Origin: Glycomyces salinus
GTDB lineage: Bacteria; Actinomycetota; Actinomycetes; Mycobacteriales; Micromonosporaceae
Reading direction: 5' to 3'
Assembly (NCBI RefSeq): GCF_016428645.1
Contig: NZ_JAELXW010000023.1
Span: 49,785 to 113,784, forward strand
Length of the DNA stretch: 64,000 nt
In this document: positions 26,640 through 38,963 of the stretch, piece by piece
Layout of the letters: each line of letters starts with the position of its first letter
Position numbering within the stretch: the stretch's first letter is position 1
Program-made: the position numbers and the translations under genes
The notes under the pieces: model-generated
What the model was told of the DNA's origin: nothing
Seen by the model: only the letters and a program-made list of their open reading frames with translations
The model's database searches: none

Positions 26640-28537
26640 TGGATCACCACAACCATGAGCGCGGCCACCACGATGACGGCGCCGGACAGTATGGACAGGG
26701 CATAGGAGCGGACGAAGCCGGTCTGGAGTCGCCCGAGCCTGCGGGAGGTGCCGCCGACGGCCGCGGAGAGGCCGTTGACGATGCCGTCGACGCCGCGGGC
26801 GTCGACGGCGACCGAGGCTCCGGCGGCGACGCGGCCGGGTCGTTCGAACAGGCCGCGGTTGACCGCTTCGCCGCCGAGGTCGGCTCGGGCGAGTCGGACG
26901 GGCCAGGCGGCGGCGCGCGGGACTTCGTCGGTGCCGCCGCGGAAGAGCAGGATCGCGAGCGCGGCGCCGAGGATCACCACGGCGGTGGTGGCGATGGTGG
27001 CCTGCATGTGGGTCAGGTGTCCGTGGTGTTCTTCGTGTTCCCCGAAGACGGGGACGAGCCATTCGGCGACGGGGGTGGCCATGAGTCCGCCGGCGGCGAG
27101 GGAGCCGAGGCCGAGCAGGACGAGCGGGCCGGTCATGATCGCCGGGGACTCGTGCGGGTGGACGTCGTCGGTCCATCGTTTGGGTCCGTGGAAGGTGAGG
27201 ACGAACAGCCTGGTCATGTAGAAGGCGGTGAGTGCGGCGCCGAGGAGTGCGGCGCCGCCGGCGACCCAGCCTTCCCAGCCTTCGCGGGCGAAGGCGGCGG
27301 CGATGATGGGGTCCTTGGAGAAGTAGCCGCTGAAGGGGAACAGGCCGATGATGGCGACCCATCCGGCGGCGAAGGTCGCGTAGGTCCAGGGCATGACGCG
27401 CCACAGCCCGCCGAAGCGGCGGATGTCGGTCTGGTCGTTCATGGCGTGCATGACCGAGCCGGAGCCGAGGAAGAGGCCGGCTTTGAAGAAGCCGTGGGCG
27501 AGCAGATGGATGATGCCGAGGGCGTAGGCGCCGCCGCCGAGGCCGACGGCGAGGAACATGTAGCCGATCTGGGAGACGGTGGACCAGGCGAGGACGCGTT
27601 TGATGTCGTCCTTGGCGCAGCCGACGATGGCGCCGAACAGGAGGGTGAGGGCGCCGATGGCGACGACGACGGTCTGGGCGGTCTCGTTGAGGTTGAAGAT
27701 CGGGTTGGAGCGGGCGATGAGGTAGACGCCGGCGGTGACCATGGTGGCGGCGTGGATGAGCGCTGAGACGGGGGTGGGGCCTTCCATGGCGTCGGGGAGC
27801 CAGGTCTGGAAGGGCCATTGGCCGCTCTTGCCGCAGGCGGCGGCGAGGAGGAGCAGTCCGAGCGCGAGGGCCATGCCGTCGGAGAGTTCGCCCGCGCCGT
27901 TGAAGACTTCGGCGAAGTCGAGGCTTCCCACGGCGCCGATCATGACGAACATGGCCAGCAGGAAGCCGACGTCGGCGACGCGGTTGGTCAGGAAGGCCTT
28001 CTTGCCGGCGGTGGCGGCGGAGGGTTTGGCCTGCCAGAAGGCGATGAGGAGGTAGGAGGCGAGGCCGACCCCTTCCCAGCCGATGAAGGTCATGAAGTAG
28101 TTGCCGCCGAGGACGAGGATGAGCATGGCGGCGACGAAGAGGTTGAAGTAGGCGAAGAATTTGCGCCTGTCGTCGTCTTCGGCCATGTAGCCGACGGCGT
28201 AGACGTGGATGAGGAATCCGACGCCGGTGATCAGGAGCGTGAAGACGCCGCTGAGCGGGTCGAGCAGGAGGCTGGCCTGGATGTCGAGCTCGCCGACCGA
28301 GATGAAGGTGAACAGGTCGGTGGCGGCGGTCTTGTTGTCGAGGCCGGACAGTCCGCTGAACATGGCCAGGGCGAGCGCGAAGGCGCCGCCGACGGTGGCG
28401 ACGCCGAGCCAGTGTCCCCATCTGTCGGATCTGCGGCCGGTCAGGAGCAGTATGGCGGCTCCGGCGGCGGGCAGGGCTATCAGCAGCCAGGTCCAGGAGA
28501 GCAGCCCGGTGGCGGGCGCGTAGGTCACTTCGTCCAC
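26636..28537 (-). CDS. nuoL: NADH-quinone oxidoreductase subunit L
   Basis: A protein of 633 residues, the distal antiporter-like subunit with the long lateral helix at its C-terminus. Motifs such as GWEGVGLASYLLI (conserved Glu of helix 5), AFLTNRVADVGFLL and TPVSALIHAATMVTAGVYLI identify it. The start is a GTG at 28537 after GAGGA. In E. coli NuoL ends the pump chain; here the C-terminal helix (about residues 575-633) is recognisable but poorly conserved. Confidence 0.95.
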   Translation of the reverse strand: MDEVTYAPATGLLSWTWLLIALPAAGAAILLLTGRRSDRWGHWLGVATVGGAFALALAMFSGLSGLDNKTAATDLFTFISVGELDIQASLLLDPLSGVFTLLITGVGFLIHVYAVGYMAEDDDRRKFFAYFNLFVAAMLILVLGGNYFMTFIGWEGVGLASYLLIAFWQAKPSAATAGKKAFLTNRVADVGFLLAMFVMIGAVGSLDFAEVFNGAGELSDGMALALGLLLLAAACGKSGQWPFQTWLPDAMEGPTPVSALIHAATMVTAGVYLIARSNPIFNLNETAQTVVVAIGALTLLFGAIVGCAKDDIKRVLAWSTVSQIGYMFLAVGLGGGAYALGIIHLLAHGFFKAGLFLGSGSVMHAMNDQTDIRRFGGLWRVMPWTYATFAAGWVAIIGLFPFSGYFSKDPIIAAAFAREGWEGWVAGGAALLGAALTAFYMTRLFVLTFHGPKRWTDDVHPHESPAIMTGPLVLLGLGSLAAGGLMATPVAEWLVPVFGEHEEHHGHLTHMQATIATTAVVILGAALAILLFRGGTDEVPRAAAWPVRLARADLGGEAVNRGLFERPGRVAAGASVAVDARGVDGIVNGLSAAVGGTSRRLGRLQTGFVRSYALSILSGAVIVVAALMVVVIQ

Positions 28538-28547
28538 TGAGTCCTCA

Positions 28548-28847
28548 CTAGGCCTTCAGGAGGTTGGCGTCGTCGACGGAGGCGGAGCGTCGGGATCGGT
28601 AGATCGCCATGATGATCGCGAGCCCGATCACGACTTCGGCGGCGGCGACGGCCATGACGAAGAACGCCATGATCTGGCCGTCGATGGTGCCGGTGGTGCG
28701 GGAGAAGGTGACCAGGGCGAGGTTTCCGGCGTTGAGCATGAGCTCGATGCACATGAACACGACGATGGAGTTGCGCCGCACCATTACTCCGATGGCGCCG
28801 ATGGTGAACAGCGCGGCGGAGAGTATGAGGTAGTGCTCCGGGCTCAT
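28548..28847 (-). CDS. nuoK: NADH-quinone oxidoreductase subunit K
   Basis: A protein of 99 residues with three membrane helices. The two conserved glutamates are in [14 protein letters not shown] (helix 2) and [12 protein letters not shown] (helix 3), which form part of the central proton path. It overlaps nuoJ by 4 bp (ATGA). Confidence 0.95.
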   Translation of the reverse strand: MSPEHYLILSAALFTIGAIGVMVRRNSIVVFMCIELMLNAGNLALVTFSRTTGTIDGQIMAFFVMAVAAAEVVIGLAIIMAIYRSRRSASVDDANLLKA

Positions 28848-29608
28848 CGCTCCTCTCTCCCTTCTGTGGGTTTGGGTGCGGCCTCGACGGCGGTGAGTTG
28901 CCGCGGCGGGACGTATTCGGACAGGCTCTCGGCGGCGGTGGTCCCATCGGGCAGGAGCGCGGGCGTGGCCGTGGAGTCGGAGGTCGCGAAGACGCCGGGT
29001 CCGGGCTTGGGCCCGGGGTAGTTGCCGGGCGCGAAGCGTTCGCGGCTGGACTCCTTCTGGCTTCGGGCCTCGCCTCTGCGGGAGACGTGGGCGAACATGA
29101 GCGCGCCGACGGCGGCGACGGTGAGGACGCCGGAGACCACCTCGAACGGGAAGATGTAGGTGGTGAACAGTTCTTCGGCGATGGCGGGGACGTTGCCCTG
29201 CCCCGGAGCGGGGTCGCCGGCGACGGTGAGTCCGGTGACGGCGTGGGCGAGGCCGGAGGTGAGCAGGGCTGCCAGTCCGACGCCGAGGAGGGCGGCCAGG
29301 AACCGCTGTCCTCGGAGGGTTTCGAACATGGAGTCTCTGGAGTCACGTCCGAAGAGCATGAGCACGAACAGGAAGAGCATCATGATCGCGCCGGTGTAGA
29401 CCATGATCTGGACGAAGCCGAGGAACGGCGCCGACTGCATGATGTAGAAGACGGCGAGGGTGACCATGGTGAGGGCGAGCATGAGCGCGGCGTGGATGGC
29501 CGAGCGGGCGAGGACGAGGCCGATGGCCCCGCCGACTGCGAGCGGCGCGAGGATCCAGAACGCGACGGTCTCACCGGTGGAGGCCGTCTGGGCGAGCTCG
29601 GCGATCAC
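28844..29608 (-). CDS. nuoJ: NADH-quinone oxidoreductase subunit J
   Basis: A protein of 254 residues. The first 170 residues carry five membrane helices with the conserved [20 protein letters not shown] stretch (helix 3, the pi-bulge helix of complex I). The C-terminal 80 residues are hydrophilic and Pro/Gly/Glu-rich, a tail longer than in E. coli and common in actinobacteria. The GTG at 29608 overlaps the nuoI stop. Confidence 0.93.
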   Translation of the reverse strand: MIAELAQTASTGETVAFWILAPLAVGGAIGLVLARSAIHAALMLALTMVTLAVFYIMQSAPFLGFVQIMVYTGAIMMLFLFVLMLFGRDSRDSMFETLRGQRFLAALLGVGLAALLTSGLAHAVTGLTVAGDPAPGQGNVPAIAEELFTTYIFPFEVVSGVLTVAAVGALMFAHVSRRGEARSQKESSRERFAPGNYPGPKPGPGVFATSDSTATPALLPDGTTAAESLSEYVPPRQLTAVEAAPKPTEGREER

Positions 29609-30159
29609 TGGTTTCTCCTCTCGAGCATCTCGGTGAGGGAGAACTCGGCGCCGGAGCTGGGGCCGGGGTTGTCGGGCCCGGAGCCGTAGTAGTCCTTCTC
29701 GGAGTCGCCCAGCCGCATCGGGTGCGGGGGCTGCTCCATGTCCTCGGTGAGGGGGGCGAGGAGTTCTTCCTTGGTGAAGATGAGGTCGCGCCGGTCGTCG
29801 CGGGCGAGTTCGTACTCGTTGCTCATGGTGAGCGACCGGGTCGGGCAGGCCTCGATGCACAGCCCGCAGAAGATGCAGCGGGCGTAGTTGATCTGGTACG
29901 TCTTGGCGTAGCGCTCGCCGGGTGAGTACCGCTCGGTGTCGGTGTTCTCGGCGCCTTCGACGTAGATGGCGTCGGCCGGGCACGCCCAGGCGCACAGTTC
30001 GCAGCCGATGCACTTCTCGAGCCCGTCGGGGTGGCGGTTGAGGACGTGCCTGCCGTGGTAGCGGGCCTGGACCTTCGGCGGGTTCTCAGGGTAGTCGACC
30101 GTCACCTTGGGCTTGAACATGTGGCGGAAGGTGACGCCGAAGCCTTTGGCTGTGGACAT
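29605..30159 (-). CDS. nuoI: NADH-quinone oxidoreductase subunit I
   Basis: A protein of 184 residues with two [4Fe-4S] motifs: [12 protein letters not shown] (near residue 50) and [12 protein letters not shown] (near residue 95), the ligands of clusters N6a and N6b, which pass electrons to NuoB. The acidic C-terminal tail (after about residue 140) is longer than in proteobacteria. It starts directly at the nuoH stop. Confidence 0.95.
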   Translation of the reverse strand: MSTAKGFGVTFRHMFKPKVTVDYPENPPKVQARYHGRHVLNRHPDGLEKCIGCELCAWACPADAIYVEGAENTDTERYSPGERYAKTYQINYARCIFCGLCIEACPTRSLTMSNEYELARDDRRDLIFTKEELLAPLTEDMEQPPHPMRLGDSEKDYYGSGPDNPGPSSGAEFSLTEMLERRNQ

Positions 30160-31470
30160 CTATTCCTCCTCCTTGCCTTTGTCGGTGCCGCCTTCGATGG
30201 CGCCAGCAGTCTCGCGCTGCTCGAGTTCGGTGAGTCCCCGCGGGTTGGGCGGGACGACGAGGTCGAGCGGCGGTACGGGGTAGCCGCCGAGCCCGGCGTC
30301 GGGTTCTTCGGGCGGTTCGTAGGGCTTGCGGGTGGGCCAGAAGAAGATCAGGGCCATCACGGCGATGGCGGCCCCTCCGGCGAAGGCGATGCGCGTGGGC
30401 AGGTCGTTGCCGGTGTCGAGGCCGATGTTCATAGCCGCGAGGACGAGGATCCACACCAGGCTCACGGGCACGAGAACCTTCCAGCCCAGGCGCATGAACT
30501 GGTCGTAGCGGAAGCGCGGAAGGGTGCCGCGCAGCCAGACGTAGAAGGACAGGAACGCCAGGACCTTCCCGAAGAACCAGACCAGGGGCAGCCAGCCCTC
30601 GTTGGCGGCGGGCCACCAGGAGTCGGGGAAGGGCGCGGCCCAGCCTCCGAGGAACAGCGTCACGCACAGGGCGGACATGGTGACCATGTTGACGTACTCG
30701 GCCAGGAAGAACGAGGCGTACTTGAGGCTGGAGTATTCGGTGGCGAACCCGGCCACGATCTCGGATTCGGCTTCGGGCAGGTCGAAGGGGGCCCGGTTGG
30801 TCTCGCCGACCATGGCGATGACGAAGATGACGAAGCTGGGCGCCAGGATCAGGAAGTACCAGCCGGGGAGGGTGATCTCGAGGCCGCCGAGCTGCATCGG
30901 GATGCCTTCGGCCTGGGCGTCGACGATGCCGCCGGTGGACAGGAGCTGGGATTGGAAGAACACGCCGAGGACGGCCAGTCCGAGGGCGATCTCGTAGGAG
31001 ATGACCTGCGCGGCCGCGCGGAGCGAGCCGAGCAGCGCGTAGGTGGACCCGGACGACCAGCCGGCGAGGACGATGCCGTAGACGCCGAGGGCGCTGGTGG
31101 CGAGGATGAGCAGGACGCTCACTTCGAAGTCGGTCATCTGCAGGGCCGTGGTCCGGCCGAACACCGAGACCTCGGGCCCGAAGGGGATCACCGCGAACGC
31201 GGTGAACGCGCAGGTGACGGCGATCGCGGGCGCGGCCAGGAACACCCATTTGTCGGCGGTGCGCGGCAGGATGTCCTCTTTGAAGGCCAGTTTGAGGCCG
31301 TCGGCGAGGGACTGCAGGAGTCCGAAGGGCCCGTTCCGGTTGGGGCCGGGCCGCACCTGCATGACGGCGACGAGTCTGCGCTCGTACCAGATGGTGAACA
31401 GCACCAGCAGGACGAGCACGACGAAGACGACGACGCCTTTGATCGCGATGAGCCAGAACGGGTCGTTCAT
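30160..31470 (-). CDS. nuoH: NADH-quinone oxidoreductase subunit H
   Basis: A protein of 436 residues. It has eight membrane helices, [14 protein letters not shown] in the first loop, [19 protein letters not shown], and the quinone-site loop [16 protein letters not shown]. The soluble C-terminal extension of about 70 residues is typical of actinobacteria and absent from nuoH2 in this window. Its start overlaps the nuoG stop. Confidence 0.95.
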   Translation of the reverse strand: MNDPFWLIAIKGVVVFVVLVLLVLFTIWYERRLVAVMQVRPGPNRNGPFGLLQSLADGLKLAFKEDILPRTADKWVFLAAPAIAVTCAFTAFAVIPFGPEVSVFGRTTALQMTDFEVSVLLILATSALGVYGIVLAGWSSGSTYALLGSLRAAAQVISYEIALGLAVLGVFFQSQLLSTGGIVDAQAEGIPMQLGGLEITLPGWYFLILAPSFVIFVIAMVGETNRAPFDLPEAESEIVAGFATEYSSLKYASFFLAEYVNMVTMSALCVTLFLGGWAAPFPDSWWPAANEGWLPLVWFFGKVLAFLSFYVWLRGTLPRFRYDQFMRLGWKVLVPVSLVWILVLAAMNIGLDTGNDLPTRIAFAGGAAIAVMALIFFWPTRKPYEPPEEPDAGLGGYPVPPLDLVVPPNPRGLTELEQRETAGAIEGGTDKGKEEE

Positions 31471-33926
31471 CGGCTGACCGCCTCCTTGTCTTCTCCGGCG
31501 GCGGGCTTGGGCACGGTCGGGTAGGCGCGGACCGCGACGACGTCGCCGGCGTTCGCGCCGAGGTGGCGGAAGATGCCGCGGCCAGGCGCGTTGGTCGGCA
31601 GCCACACGACGCCTTCGGGCATGTCGGTGACCGCCAGCGGCAGGGTGATGCCGCCGATGGCGGTGGAGACGGTGACGCCGCCGCCTTCGGTCGCGCCGAT
31701 GGCCTTGGCGGTGGCGGCCGAGAGCCGCACGACCGGGTCGGGGGCGCAGCCGGCCAGGTGCGGGTTGTTCTCTTGGAGGGAGCCGCCGTCGAGCAGTTGC
31801 CGCCAGGTCGCCAGGACGGCCTTGTGCCCCGACTTCGTCTCGGCGGCGAGCCCGGCGCGGGCCGGGGTGTCGGGCCGCCAGTCGGGGGCGGGCTGGCGGG
31901 TGATCGGGTCGGGCAGTCCGGCCAGTTCGGCCCTGACCGCACGGGTGTCGCCGAGGCCGATCTGGGTGCCCATGGCCTGGGCGATCAGGTCCAGGACCCG
32001 GTGGTCGCTCATCAGCTCGGAGTCGAAGACGGCCTCGAAGGTTCGCAGGCGTCCTTCCCAGTCGAAGTAGGCGCCTTCCTTGTCGGTGACGGGCGCGACC
32101 GGGAGGATCACGTCGGCCACGCGGGTGACCGCCGAGTGCCGCAGTTCGAGGGAGACGACGAAGCGCGCGGCGTAGAGGGCGGCCTCGACGGCGGGGGCGT
32201 CGGCGAAGTCGTAGGGGTCGACGCCGCCGACCAGGAGCGCGTCGATCTCGCCGTCGGCGGCGGCTTGGAGGATCTGCCAGGCGCCGCGTCCGTCGGCGCC
32301 GGGCAGGGCGTCGGTTCCCCAGTAGTCGGCGAGTTGTTCGCGGTCGGCCTCGTAGTCGGCCAGGCCGCCGCCGGGGAGGAGCCCGGGCAGGCATCCGGCT
32401 TCGACGGCGCCGCGGTCGCCGGCGCGGCGGGGCACCCACGCGATGCGGGCGCCGGTGGCCGAGGCCAGTCGGACGGCCGCCGAGAAGGCGCCTTCGACGG
32501 TGGCGAGGCGTTCGCCCAGGAGGATGACGGAACCGTCTTCGGACAGGGCGTCGTGGACGGCTCCGCTGGAGCGCCAGGAGTCGAGCAGTTCGGCCTCTTC
32601 GCCGGGCAGGCCCTCGATGAGGTTCGCGTTCAGTTTGCGGGTGCCGCGGGTCGCGAAGGGGGCCAGGACGTGGACGCGCTGGCCCTTCTTGCGGACGGCC
32701 TTCCTCATGCGCAGGAACGCGATGGGGCATTCCTCTTCGACTTCGAGGCCGGCGGCCAGGACGACCGGCGCGTTCTCGAGGTCTTCGTAGGTGACCGCGC
32801 CGCTGGAGGGGTAGACGCCGGCGACGGCGTGGGCCAGGAACTCCGACTCCTCGGTCGAGTGGGGCCGGGAGCGGAAGTCGACGTCGTTGGTGCCCAAGGC
32901 GATACGGGAGAATTTGGCGTAGGCGTAGGCGTCTTCGACGGTGAGGCGGCCGCCGGGCAGGACGCCGACGCCGCCGGCTTCGGCCAGTCCGGCGGCGGCG
33001 CGGCGCAGCGCCTCGGGCCAGGATGCCTCGCGCAGGCTCCCGTCGGCCTCGCGCACCAGCGGTTTGGTGACGCGGTCGGCCGCGTCGACGTAGGAGGACG
33101 CCCAGCGGCCCTTGTCGCAGTTCCATTCCTCGTTGACGGCGGGGTCGTCGCCGGCGAGGCGGCGCAGGACCTTGCCGCGGCGGTGGTCGGTGCGCTGGGA
33201 GCATCCGGCGGCGCAGTGCTCGCAGACGCCGGGGCTGGAGACGAGGTCGAACGGGCGGGACCGGAACCGGTACTGGGTGCCGGTGAGGGCGCCGACCGGG
33301 CAGATCTGGACGGTGTTGCCCGAGAAGTAGGACTCAAACGGCTCGTCTTCGTAGATGCCGACCTGTTCGAGGGCGGACCGTTCCATCAGTTCGATGAAGG
33401 GGTCGCCGGCGATCTCGTCGGAGAAGCGGGTGCAGCGGGCGCACAGGACGCAGCGTTCGCGGTCGAGCAGCACCTGGGAGGAGATCGGGAGGGCCTTCTT
33501 GTAGGTGCGCTTGTCGGCCGCTTCCATTCGGGTCTCGGTGCGCCCGACGGACATGGCCTGGTTCTGCAGGGGGCATTCGCCGCCCTTGTCGCAGATGGGG
33601 CAGTCCAGGGGGTGGTTGATCAGGAGGAACTCCATGATCCCCTCCTGGGCCCCTTTGGCGACTTCGCTGGTGTGCTGGGTCTTGACGACCATGCCCTCCA
33701 TGGCCGTGGTGGTGCAGGAGGCGGCGGGCTTGGGCATGCCGCGTCCGTTGCCCATGTCGGGGACCTCGACCAGGCACTGGCGGCAGGCGCCGGCCGGTTC
33801 CAGGAGGGGGTGGTCGCAGAAGCGGGGGATCTCGATGCCGAGTTGCTCGGCGGCGCGGATCACCAGGGTGCCCTTGGGGACGGTGATCTCGACGCCGTCG
33901 ATGGTGAACGTGACCTGCTCAGTCAT
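31467..33926 (-). CDS. nuoG: NADH-quinone oxidoreductase subunit G
   Basis: A protein of 819 residues. The N-terminal 220 residues carry ligands for a [2Fe-2S] cluster ([15 protein letters not shown]), for N5 ([14 protein letters not shown]) and N4 (CVLCARC with a later CPVG). Next comes CEHCAAGC with a downstream Cys in NCDKGRW, the extra N7 cluster site present in some bacteria. The remainder is a molybdopterin-oxidoreductase-like domain without cofactor in complex I. The long subunit is normal for actinobacteria. Confidence 0.95.
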   Translation of the reverse strand: MTEQVTFTIDGVEITVPKGTLVIRAAEQLGIEIPRFCDHPLLEPAGACRQCLVEVPDMGNGRGMPKPAASCTTTAMEGMVVKTQHTSEVAKGAQEGIMEFLLINHPLDCPICDKGGECPLQNQAMSVGRTETRMEAADKRTYKKALPISSQVLLDRERCVLCARCTRFSDEIAGDPFIELMERSALEQVGIYEDEPFESYFSGNTVQICPVGALTGTQYRFRSRPFDLVSSPGVCEHCAAGCSQRTDHRRGKVLRRLAGDDPAVNEEWNCDKGRWASSYVDAADRVTKPLVREADGSLREASWPEALRRAAAGLAEAGGVGVLPGGRLTVEDAYAYAKFSRIALGTNDVDFRSRPHSTEESEFLAHAVAGVYPSSGAVTYEDLENAPVVLAAGLEVEEECPIAFLRMRKAVRKKGQRVHVLAPFATRGTRKLNANLIEGLPGEEAELLDSWRSSGAVHDALSEDGSVILLGERLATVEGAFSAAVRLASATGARIAWVPRRAGDRGAVEAGCLPGLLPGGGLADYEADREQLADYWGTDALPGADGRGAWQILQAAADGEIDALLVGGVDPYDFADAPAVEAALYAARFVVSLELRHSAVTRVADVILPVAPVTDKEGAYFDWEGRLRTFEAVFDSELMSDHRVLDLIAQAMGTQIGLGDTRAVRAELAGLPDPITRQPAPDWRPDTPARAGLAAETKSGHKAVLATWRQLLDGGSLQENNPHLAGCAPDPVVRLSAATAKAIGATEGGGVTVSTAIGGITLPLAVTDMPEGVVWLPTNAPGRGIFRHLGANAGDVVAVRAYPTVPKPAAGEDKEAVSR

Positions 33927-33927
33927 G

Positions 33928-35262
33928 TCAGTGCGCTCCGATCAGTTCGGCGTCGAAGAGCGGGGGCTTGGTGCCCTCGATGTAATCGAGGTAGTCCTGC
34001 CGGAAGTACTTGAGCGACGAGGTGACGCATGAGGTCGCGCCGTCGCCGAGGCCGCAGAAGGCGCGGCCCAGGAGGTTCCCGCAGGCGTTCTCGAGGAGTT
34101 TGAGGTCGCTTTCGGCGCCTTCGCCGGACAGGATGCGCTCGTAGACGCGGACCATCCAGTAGTTGCCTTCGCGGCACGGCGTGCATTTGCCGCAGGATTC
34201 GTGCTGGTAGAACTTCAGCCACCGCCAGCACGAGAGCACCGGGCAGTCCTGGTCGGAGAAGACCATGATCGCGGTGGTGCCGAGGATCGATCCGGCCTTG
34301 GCGACGTTGTCGAAGTCCAGCGGAACGTCCAGGTGCTCGGCGGTCAGGAGCGGGGTCGAGGACCCGCCGGGTGTGAAGTACTTGAGTTCGTGGCCCTCTT
34401 GCATGCCGCCGGCGAGTTCGATCAGTTCGCTCAGGGTGGTGCCGAGGCGGCATTCGTACTGGCCGGGGTTGACCACGCGGCCGGAGAGGGAGTAGATCAT
34501 GGTGCCGGCGGCGTTCTCGGATCCGAGGGACTTCCACCATTCGGCGCCGCCGAGGACGATGTGCGGGACGGCGGCGATGGTGCCGACGTTGTTGATGCAG
34601 GTGGGCTTCTGGTAGAGCCCGTGCGTGGCCGGGAACGGCGGCCGCAGCCGCGGCTGGCCCCGCAGTCCTTCGAGGGAGTCCAGAAGGGCCGTCTCCTCGC
34701 CGCAGATGTAGGCGCCGGCGCCGGAGTGGATGACGATGTCCAGGTCGAAGCCGGAGCCGAGGATGTCCTTGCCGAGGTATCCGGCGGCTTTGGCCTCGGC
34801 CACGGCGTGGCGCAGGCGGCGGGCGGCGTGGACGGCTTCGCCGCGCACGTACACGAACGCGCGGTCGGCCTTGATGGCGTAGGAGGCGATGGCGATGCCC
34901 TCGATGACCGAGTGCGGGTCGTTCATCATCAGCGGCAGGTCCTTGCAGGTGCCCGGTTCGCCTTCGTCGGCGTTGACGACCAGGTAGTGGTCGTTGCCGT
35001 CGTCGGGCACGAACTGCCATTTCATGCCGACCGGGAAGCCGGCGCCGCCGCGGCCGCGGTGGCCGGACTCCTTCATGAAGGCGATCAGGTCGGCCGGGTT
35101 GTGGCGCAGGGCTTTGCGGAGTGCCCGGTAGCCGTCGAGCTGTTCGTACACGTCGATCTTCCACGCGCCCGGGGACAGCCAGCGCTTGGTGACCACGGGC
35201 GTGAGCTTGGACAGTACGTCTTCGCGGGGGCGTCTCGGGTTCGGCACGGTTGCTCGACTCAC
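33928..35262 (-). CDS. nuoF: NADH-quinone oxidoreductase subunit F
   Basis: A protein of 444 residues, the NADH- and FMN-binding subunit. [13 protein letters not shown] (near residue 72) binds [16 protein letters not shown] binds NADH, and [15 protein letters not shown] with a downstream Cys in RAFCGLG binds cluster N3. The GTG at 35262 overlaps the nuoE stop. A single base separates it from nuoG. Confidence 0.95.
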   Translation of the reverse strand: MSRATVPNPRRPREDVLSKLTPVVTKRWLSPGAWKIDVYEQLDGYRALRKALRHNPADLIAFMKESGHRGRGGAGFPVGMKWQFVPDDGNDHYLVVNADEGEPGTCKDLPLMMNDPHSVIEGIAIASYAIKADRAFVYVRGEAVHAARRLRHAVAEAKAAGYLGKDILGSGFDLDIVIHSGAGAYICGEETALLDSLEGLRGQPRLRPPFPATHGLYQKPTCINNVGTIAAVPHIVLGGAEWWKSLGSENAAGTMIYSLSGRVVNPGQYECRLGTTLSELIELAGGMQEGHELKYFTPGGSSTPLLTAEHLDVPLDFDNVAKAGSILGTTAIMVFSDQDCPVLSCWRWLKFYQHESCGKCTPCREGNYWMVRVYERILSGEGAESDLKLLENACGNLLGRAFCGLGDGATSCVTSSLKYFRQDYLDYIEGTKPPLFDAELIGAH

Positions 35263-35951
35263 TTCGCTTCCTCTTTTTCGACCAACGGCGCGTCCGGATC
35301 GAACTGCGGCGCGGTGATCCCGGCCTCGGCGGCGAGGCGGTTCCCGGCGAGGGTCGCCTCGCCTTGGGCGTCGCCTTCGAGCGCGGCCTCGCGCTCGTCG
35401 TCGAACCCGGCCAGTTGGACCGACGTCTCCTTGAGAGTGCACAGGGGCGCGCCTCGACTCGGGAACGGCCGCTTGCCCTCTTTGAGCTGGCGCACCAGGT
35501 CGACGGCGCCGGCCTCGTCCATGTTGTCGAAGAACTCGTAGTTGACCGTGACCACGGGCGCGTAGTCGCAGGCGGCGAGGCATTCGGCGTGTTCGAGCGT
35601 GATCTGGCCGTCGGCGGTGGTCTCGTCGTGGCCGACGTTGAGCTCGCCGGAGAGCTCGTCGAAGATCTTCTGCCCGCCCTTGGCGTGGCAGAGGGTGTTG
35701 GTGCACACGCTGACCAGCCAGTCGCCGGCCGGTTCGCGCTTGTACATCGTGTAGAAGGTCGAGACGGCCTGCACCTGGGCCTTGGTGATGTCCAGGGCCT
35801 CGGCGCAGAAGGCGATCCCGTCCTCGGAGACGTAGCCGTCGTGCGACTGCACCAGGTGCAGCAGCGGCAGCAGCGCCGACCGGGACCGGCCCTCGGGGTA
35901 GCGGGCAATGATCTCGGCCGCCTGCTGGTGGATCTTGTCCGGGTAGCTCAC
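35259..35951 (-). CDS. nuoE: NADH-quinone oxidoreductase subunit E
   Basis: A protein of 230 residues with the [2Fe-2S] N1a ligands: CTNTLC (C-x4-C, near residue 83) and CLAAC (C-x3-C, near residue 124). The C-terminal 70 residues beyond the thioredoxin-like domain are an acidic Ala/Glu-rich extension. GTG at 35951 overlaps the nuoD stop. Confidence 0.94.
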   Translation of the reverse strand: MSYPDKIHQQAAEIIARYPEGRSRSALLPLLHLVQSHDGYVSEDGIAFCAEALDITKAQVQAVSTFYTMYKREPAGDWLVSVCTNTLCHAKGGQKIFDELSGELNVGHDETTADGQITLEHAECLAACDYAPVVTVNYEFFDNMDEAGAVDLVRQLKEGKRPFPSRGAPLCTLKETSVQLAGFDDEREAALEGDAQGEATLAGNRLAAEAGITAPQFDPDAPLVEKEEAK

Positions 35952-37296
35952 CGGTCGCAGCCTCCCATCACGGGGTCGAGCGAGGCGCCGCCGGCGATGA
36001 CGTCGGCGAGCAGGCCGCCTTCGGCCAGGGCGGGCAGCGCCTGGAGATTCACGAAAGTCGGTTCTCGCATGTGGATGCGGAAGGGGCGGGTCCCGCCGTC
36101 GGAGACGGCGTGGACGCCGAATTCTCCCCGGGGCGCCTCGATCGCGGTGTAGACCTGTCCGGCCGGGACGCGGAAGCCCTCGGTGACGAGTTTGAAGTGG
36201 TGGATGAGGGCCTCCATCGACTGGCTCATGATGTGCCGGATGTGGTTGAGGCTGTTGCCCATGCCGTCGGCGCCGAGTGCGAGCTGGGCGGGCCAGGCGA
36301 TCTTCTTGTCCTCGACCATGACCGGGCCGGGCTCGAGCCGGTCGAGGCCCTGCTCGATGATCCTCAGGCTCTCGCGGATTTCCTGGATCCGGATCAGGTA
36401 GCGGGCCCAGGCGTCGGCGCCGTTGTGGGTGGGAACCTCGAAGTCGTAGTCCTCGTAGCCGCAGTAGGGCATGGTCTTGCGCAGGTCCCAGGCGAGCCCG
36501 GCCGACCGGAGGACCGGTCCGGTGACGCCGAGGGCGAGGCATCCCGAGACGTCGAGGTAGCCGACGCCCTGCGTGCGTTCCTGCCAGATGGCGTTGCCGG
36601 TCAGCAGGTCGTCGTAGTCGTCCAGGGCCGTCGGCATGTACTCGATGAAGTCGCGGATCATGGCCACCGCGTCGTCGGGGATGTCCTGGGCGACGCCCCC
36701 GGGGCGGACGTAGGCCATGTTCATGCGCAGGCCCGAGACGGCCTCGAAGATGTCGAGGACCTTCTCGCGGTCCCTGAAGCCGTAGATCATCATCGACAGG
36801 GCCCCCAGCTCCATGCCCATGGTGGCGAGGGCGACCAGGTGACTGGAGATGCGGTTGAGCTCCATCATGATCACGCGGATCACGTTCGCGCGCTCGGGCA
36901 CGGTCACGTCGAGCAGCCGCTCGACCGCCAGGCAGTACCCGACCTCGTTGAAGACCGGCGCGAGGTAGTCGGCGCGGGTGACGAACGTGGTGCCCTGCGT
37001 CCAGGTGCGGTATTCGAGGTTCTTCTCGATGCCGGTGTGGAGGTAGCCGACGACGGGGCGGACGGACCGGACGGTCTCGCCTTCGAGTTCGCACACCAGG
37101 CGGAGGACCCCGTGGGTGGAGGGGTGCTGGGGGCCGAGGTTGAGGATGATGCGTTCGTCGTTGAGCGGGTCGACCGAGGCGACCATCTCGTCCCAGTCGC
37201 CCCCGGTGACGGTGTAGACCCGGCCCTCGGTGGTCTCGCGCTCGGCGGCGTAGGCGTCCTCTGCCTCGAAGACGTCGTGCGGGTGGTCGGTGGCAG

Positions 37297-37300
<4 letters not shown>
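35948..37300 (-). CDS. nuoD: NADH-quinone oxidoreductase subunit D
   Basis: A protein of 450 residues of the 49-kDa subunit family. The quinone-site loop [14 protein letters not shown] is at about residue 54, and the C-terminal region has [15 protein letters not shown]. It forms the quinone headgroup site with NuoB. It is the only nuoD in the window, which matters because the second cluster (A2-B2-C2-H2) lacks one. GTG at 37300 overlaps the nuoC stop. Confidence 0.95.
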
Positions 37301-37961
<661 letters not shown>

Positions 37962-37965
<4 letters not shown>

Positions 37966-38597
37966 GGCTTGACCACCGCCTTCCTGATGCGGAGCTGCTC
38001 TTGGGTGCCGGCCTCGACCGCTTCGGTCCATTCCTTCTTGCGGCGCTTGTCGAAGCGGTAGGAGGAGGGCATCGAGCCGGGCTTGACGGCCGGTTCGGGC
38101 AGCTCGGCGAGGGCGGCGCGGCGCTTCTCCCCCAGCGGTTCGTGCTGGACCTTGTCGTGGAGCTTGAGGATGGCGTCGAGCAGCATCTCCGGGCGCGGCG
38201 GGCACCCGGGCAGGTACATGTCGACGGGCACGACATGGTCGACGCCCTGGACGATCGCGTAGTTGTTGAACATGCCGCCGCTGGTGGCGCACACGCCCAT
38301 GGACAGCACCCACTTGGGGGCGGCCATCTGGTCGTAGATCTGGCGCAGGACCGGCGCCATCTTCTGGGACACGCGCCCTGCGACGATCATCAGGTCGGCC
38401 TGGCGGGGGGAGGCGCGGAAGACCTCCATGCCGAACCGGCCGGTGTCGTAGCGGGCCGCGCCGGTGGACATCATCTCGATCGCGCAGCAGGCCAGGCCGA
38501 ACGTGGCCGGCCACATGGAGGCCTTGCGGGTCCAGTTGACGAGGGCCTCGACCGAGGTGAGGATGATGCCTTGGGGCAGTTTCTCTTCGATTCCCAT
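37962..38597 (-). CDS. nuoB: NADH-quinone oxidoreductase subunit B
   Basis: A protein of 211 residues carrying all four N2 cluster ligands: Cys37-Cys38, Cys103 and Cys132 (the last in PGCPPRPEM). The C-terminal 45 residues form a basic extension seen in actinobacteria. It starts two bases after the nuoA stop. Confidence 0.95.
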
Positions 38598-38599
38598 CG

Positions 38600-38959
38600 C
38601 TAATCCCAGTCCAATCCGCCGCGACGCCATTCGTAGGCGTAGGCGACGAACAACGCTCCGATGAACATGACGACGGCCCAGAATCCGAAGATTCCGAGCA
38701 CGTCGTGGTGGACCGCCCACGGCACCAGGAAGATGATCTCGATGTCGAAGACGATGAACAGCATCGCCGTCAGGTAGAACTTCACCGGGAACTTGGTGGG
38801 CCCGGAGGAGCTCGGGGCGGGCTCGATGCCGCTTTCGTAGGGGTCGGATTTGGCGCGGTTGCGCCGGAAGGGTCCGGCGATGCGCGAGGCGACGATGGAG
38901 ACGAGCGCGAACCCGAGTCCGATCGCGAACATGACGATGACGGGCACATAGACTTCCAT
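38600..38959 (-). CDS. nuoA: NADH-quinone oxidoreductase subunit A
   Basis: A protein of 119 residues with three membrane helices. The loop YESGIEP has Ser where most NuoA proteins have Cys (YECG), a substitution seen in actinobacteria, and [12 protein letters not shown] carries the conserved acidic pair of helix 2. It begins 4 bp after the menaquinone reductase gene, with which it should be co-transcribed. Confidence 0.95.
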   Translation of the reverse strand: MEVYVPVIVMFAIGLGFALVSIVASRIAGPFRRNRAKSDPYESGIEPAPSSSGPTKFPVKFYLTAMLFIVFDIEIIFLVPWAVHHDVLGIFGFWAVVMFIGALFVAYAYEWRRGGLDWD

Positions 38960-38963
38960 CGGC

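Noticed and set aside
31563..34013. An 816-codon open frame on the plus strand opposite nuoG
   Set aside because: It is exactly antisense to a well-supported gene, has a low-complexity Gly/Val/Asp/Arg composition, and no recognisable motif. Similar long antisense frames opposite betT, betA and korA are caused by high GC at third positions.
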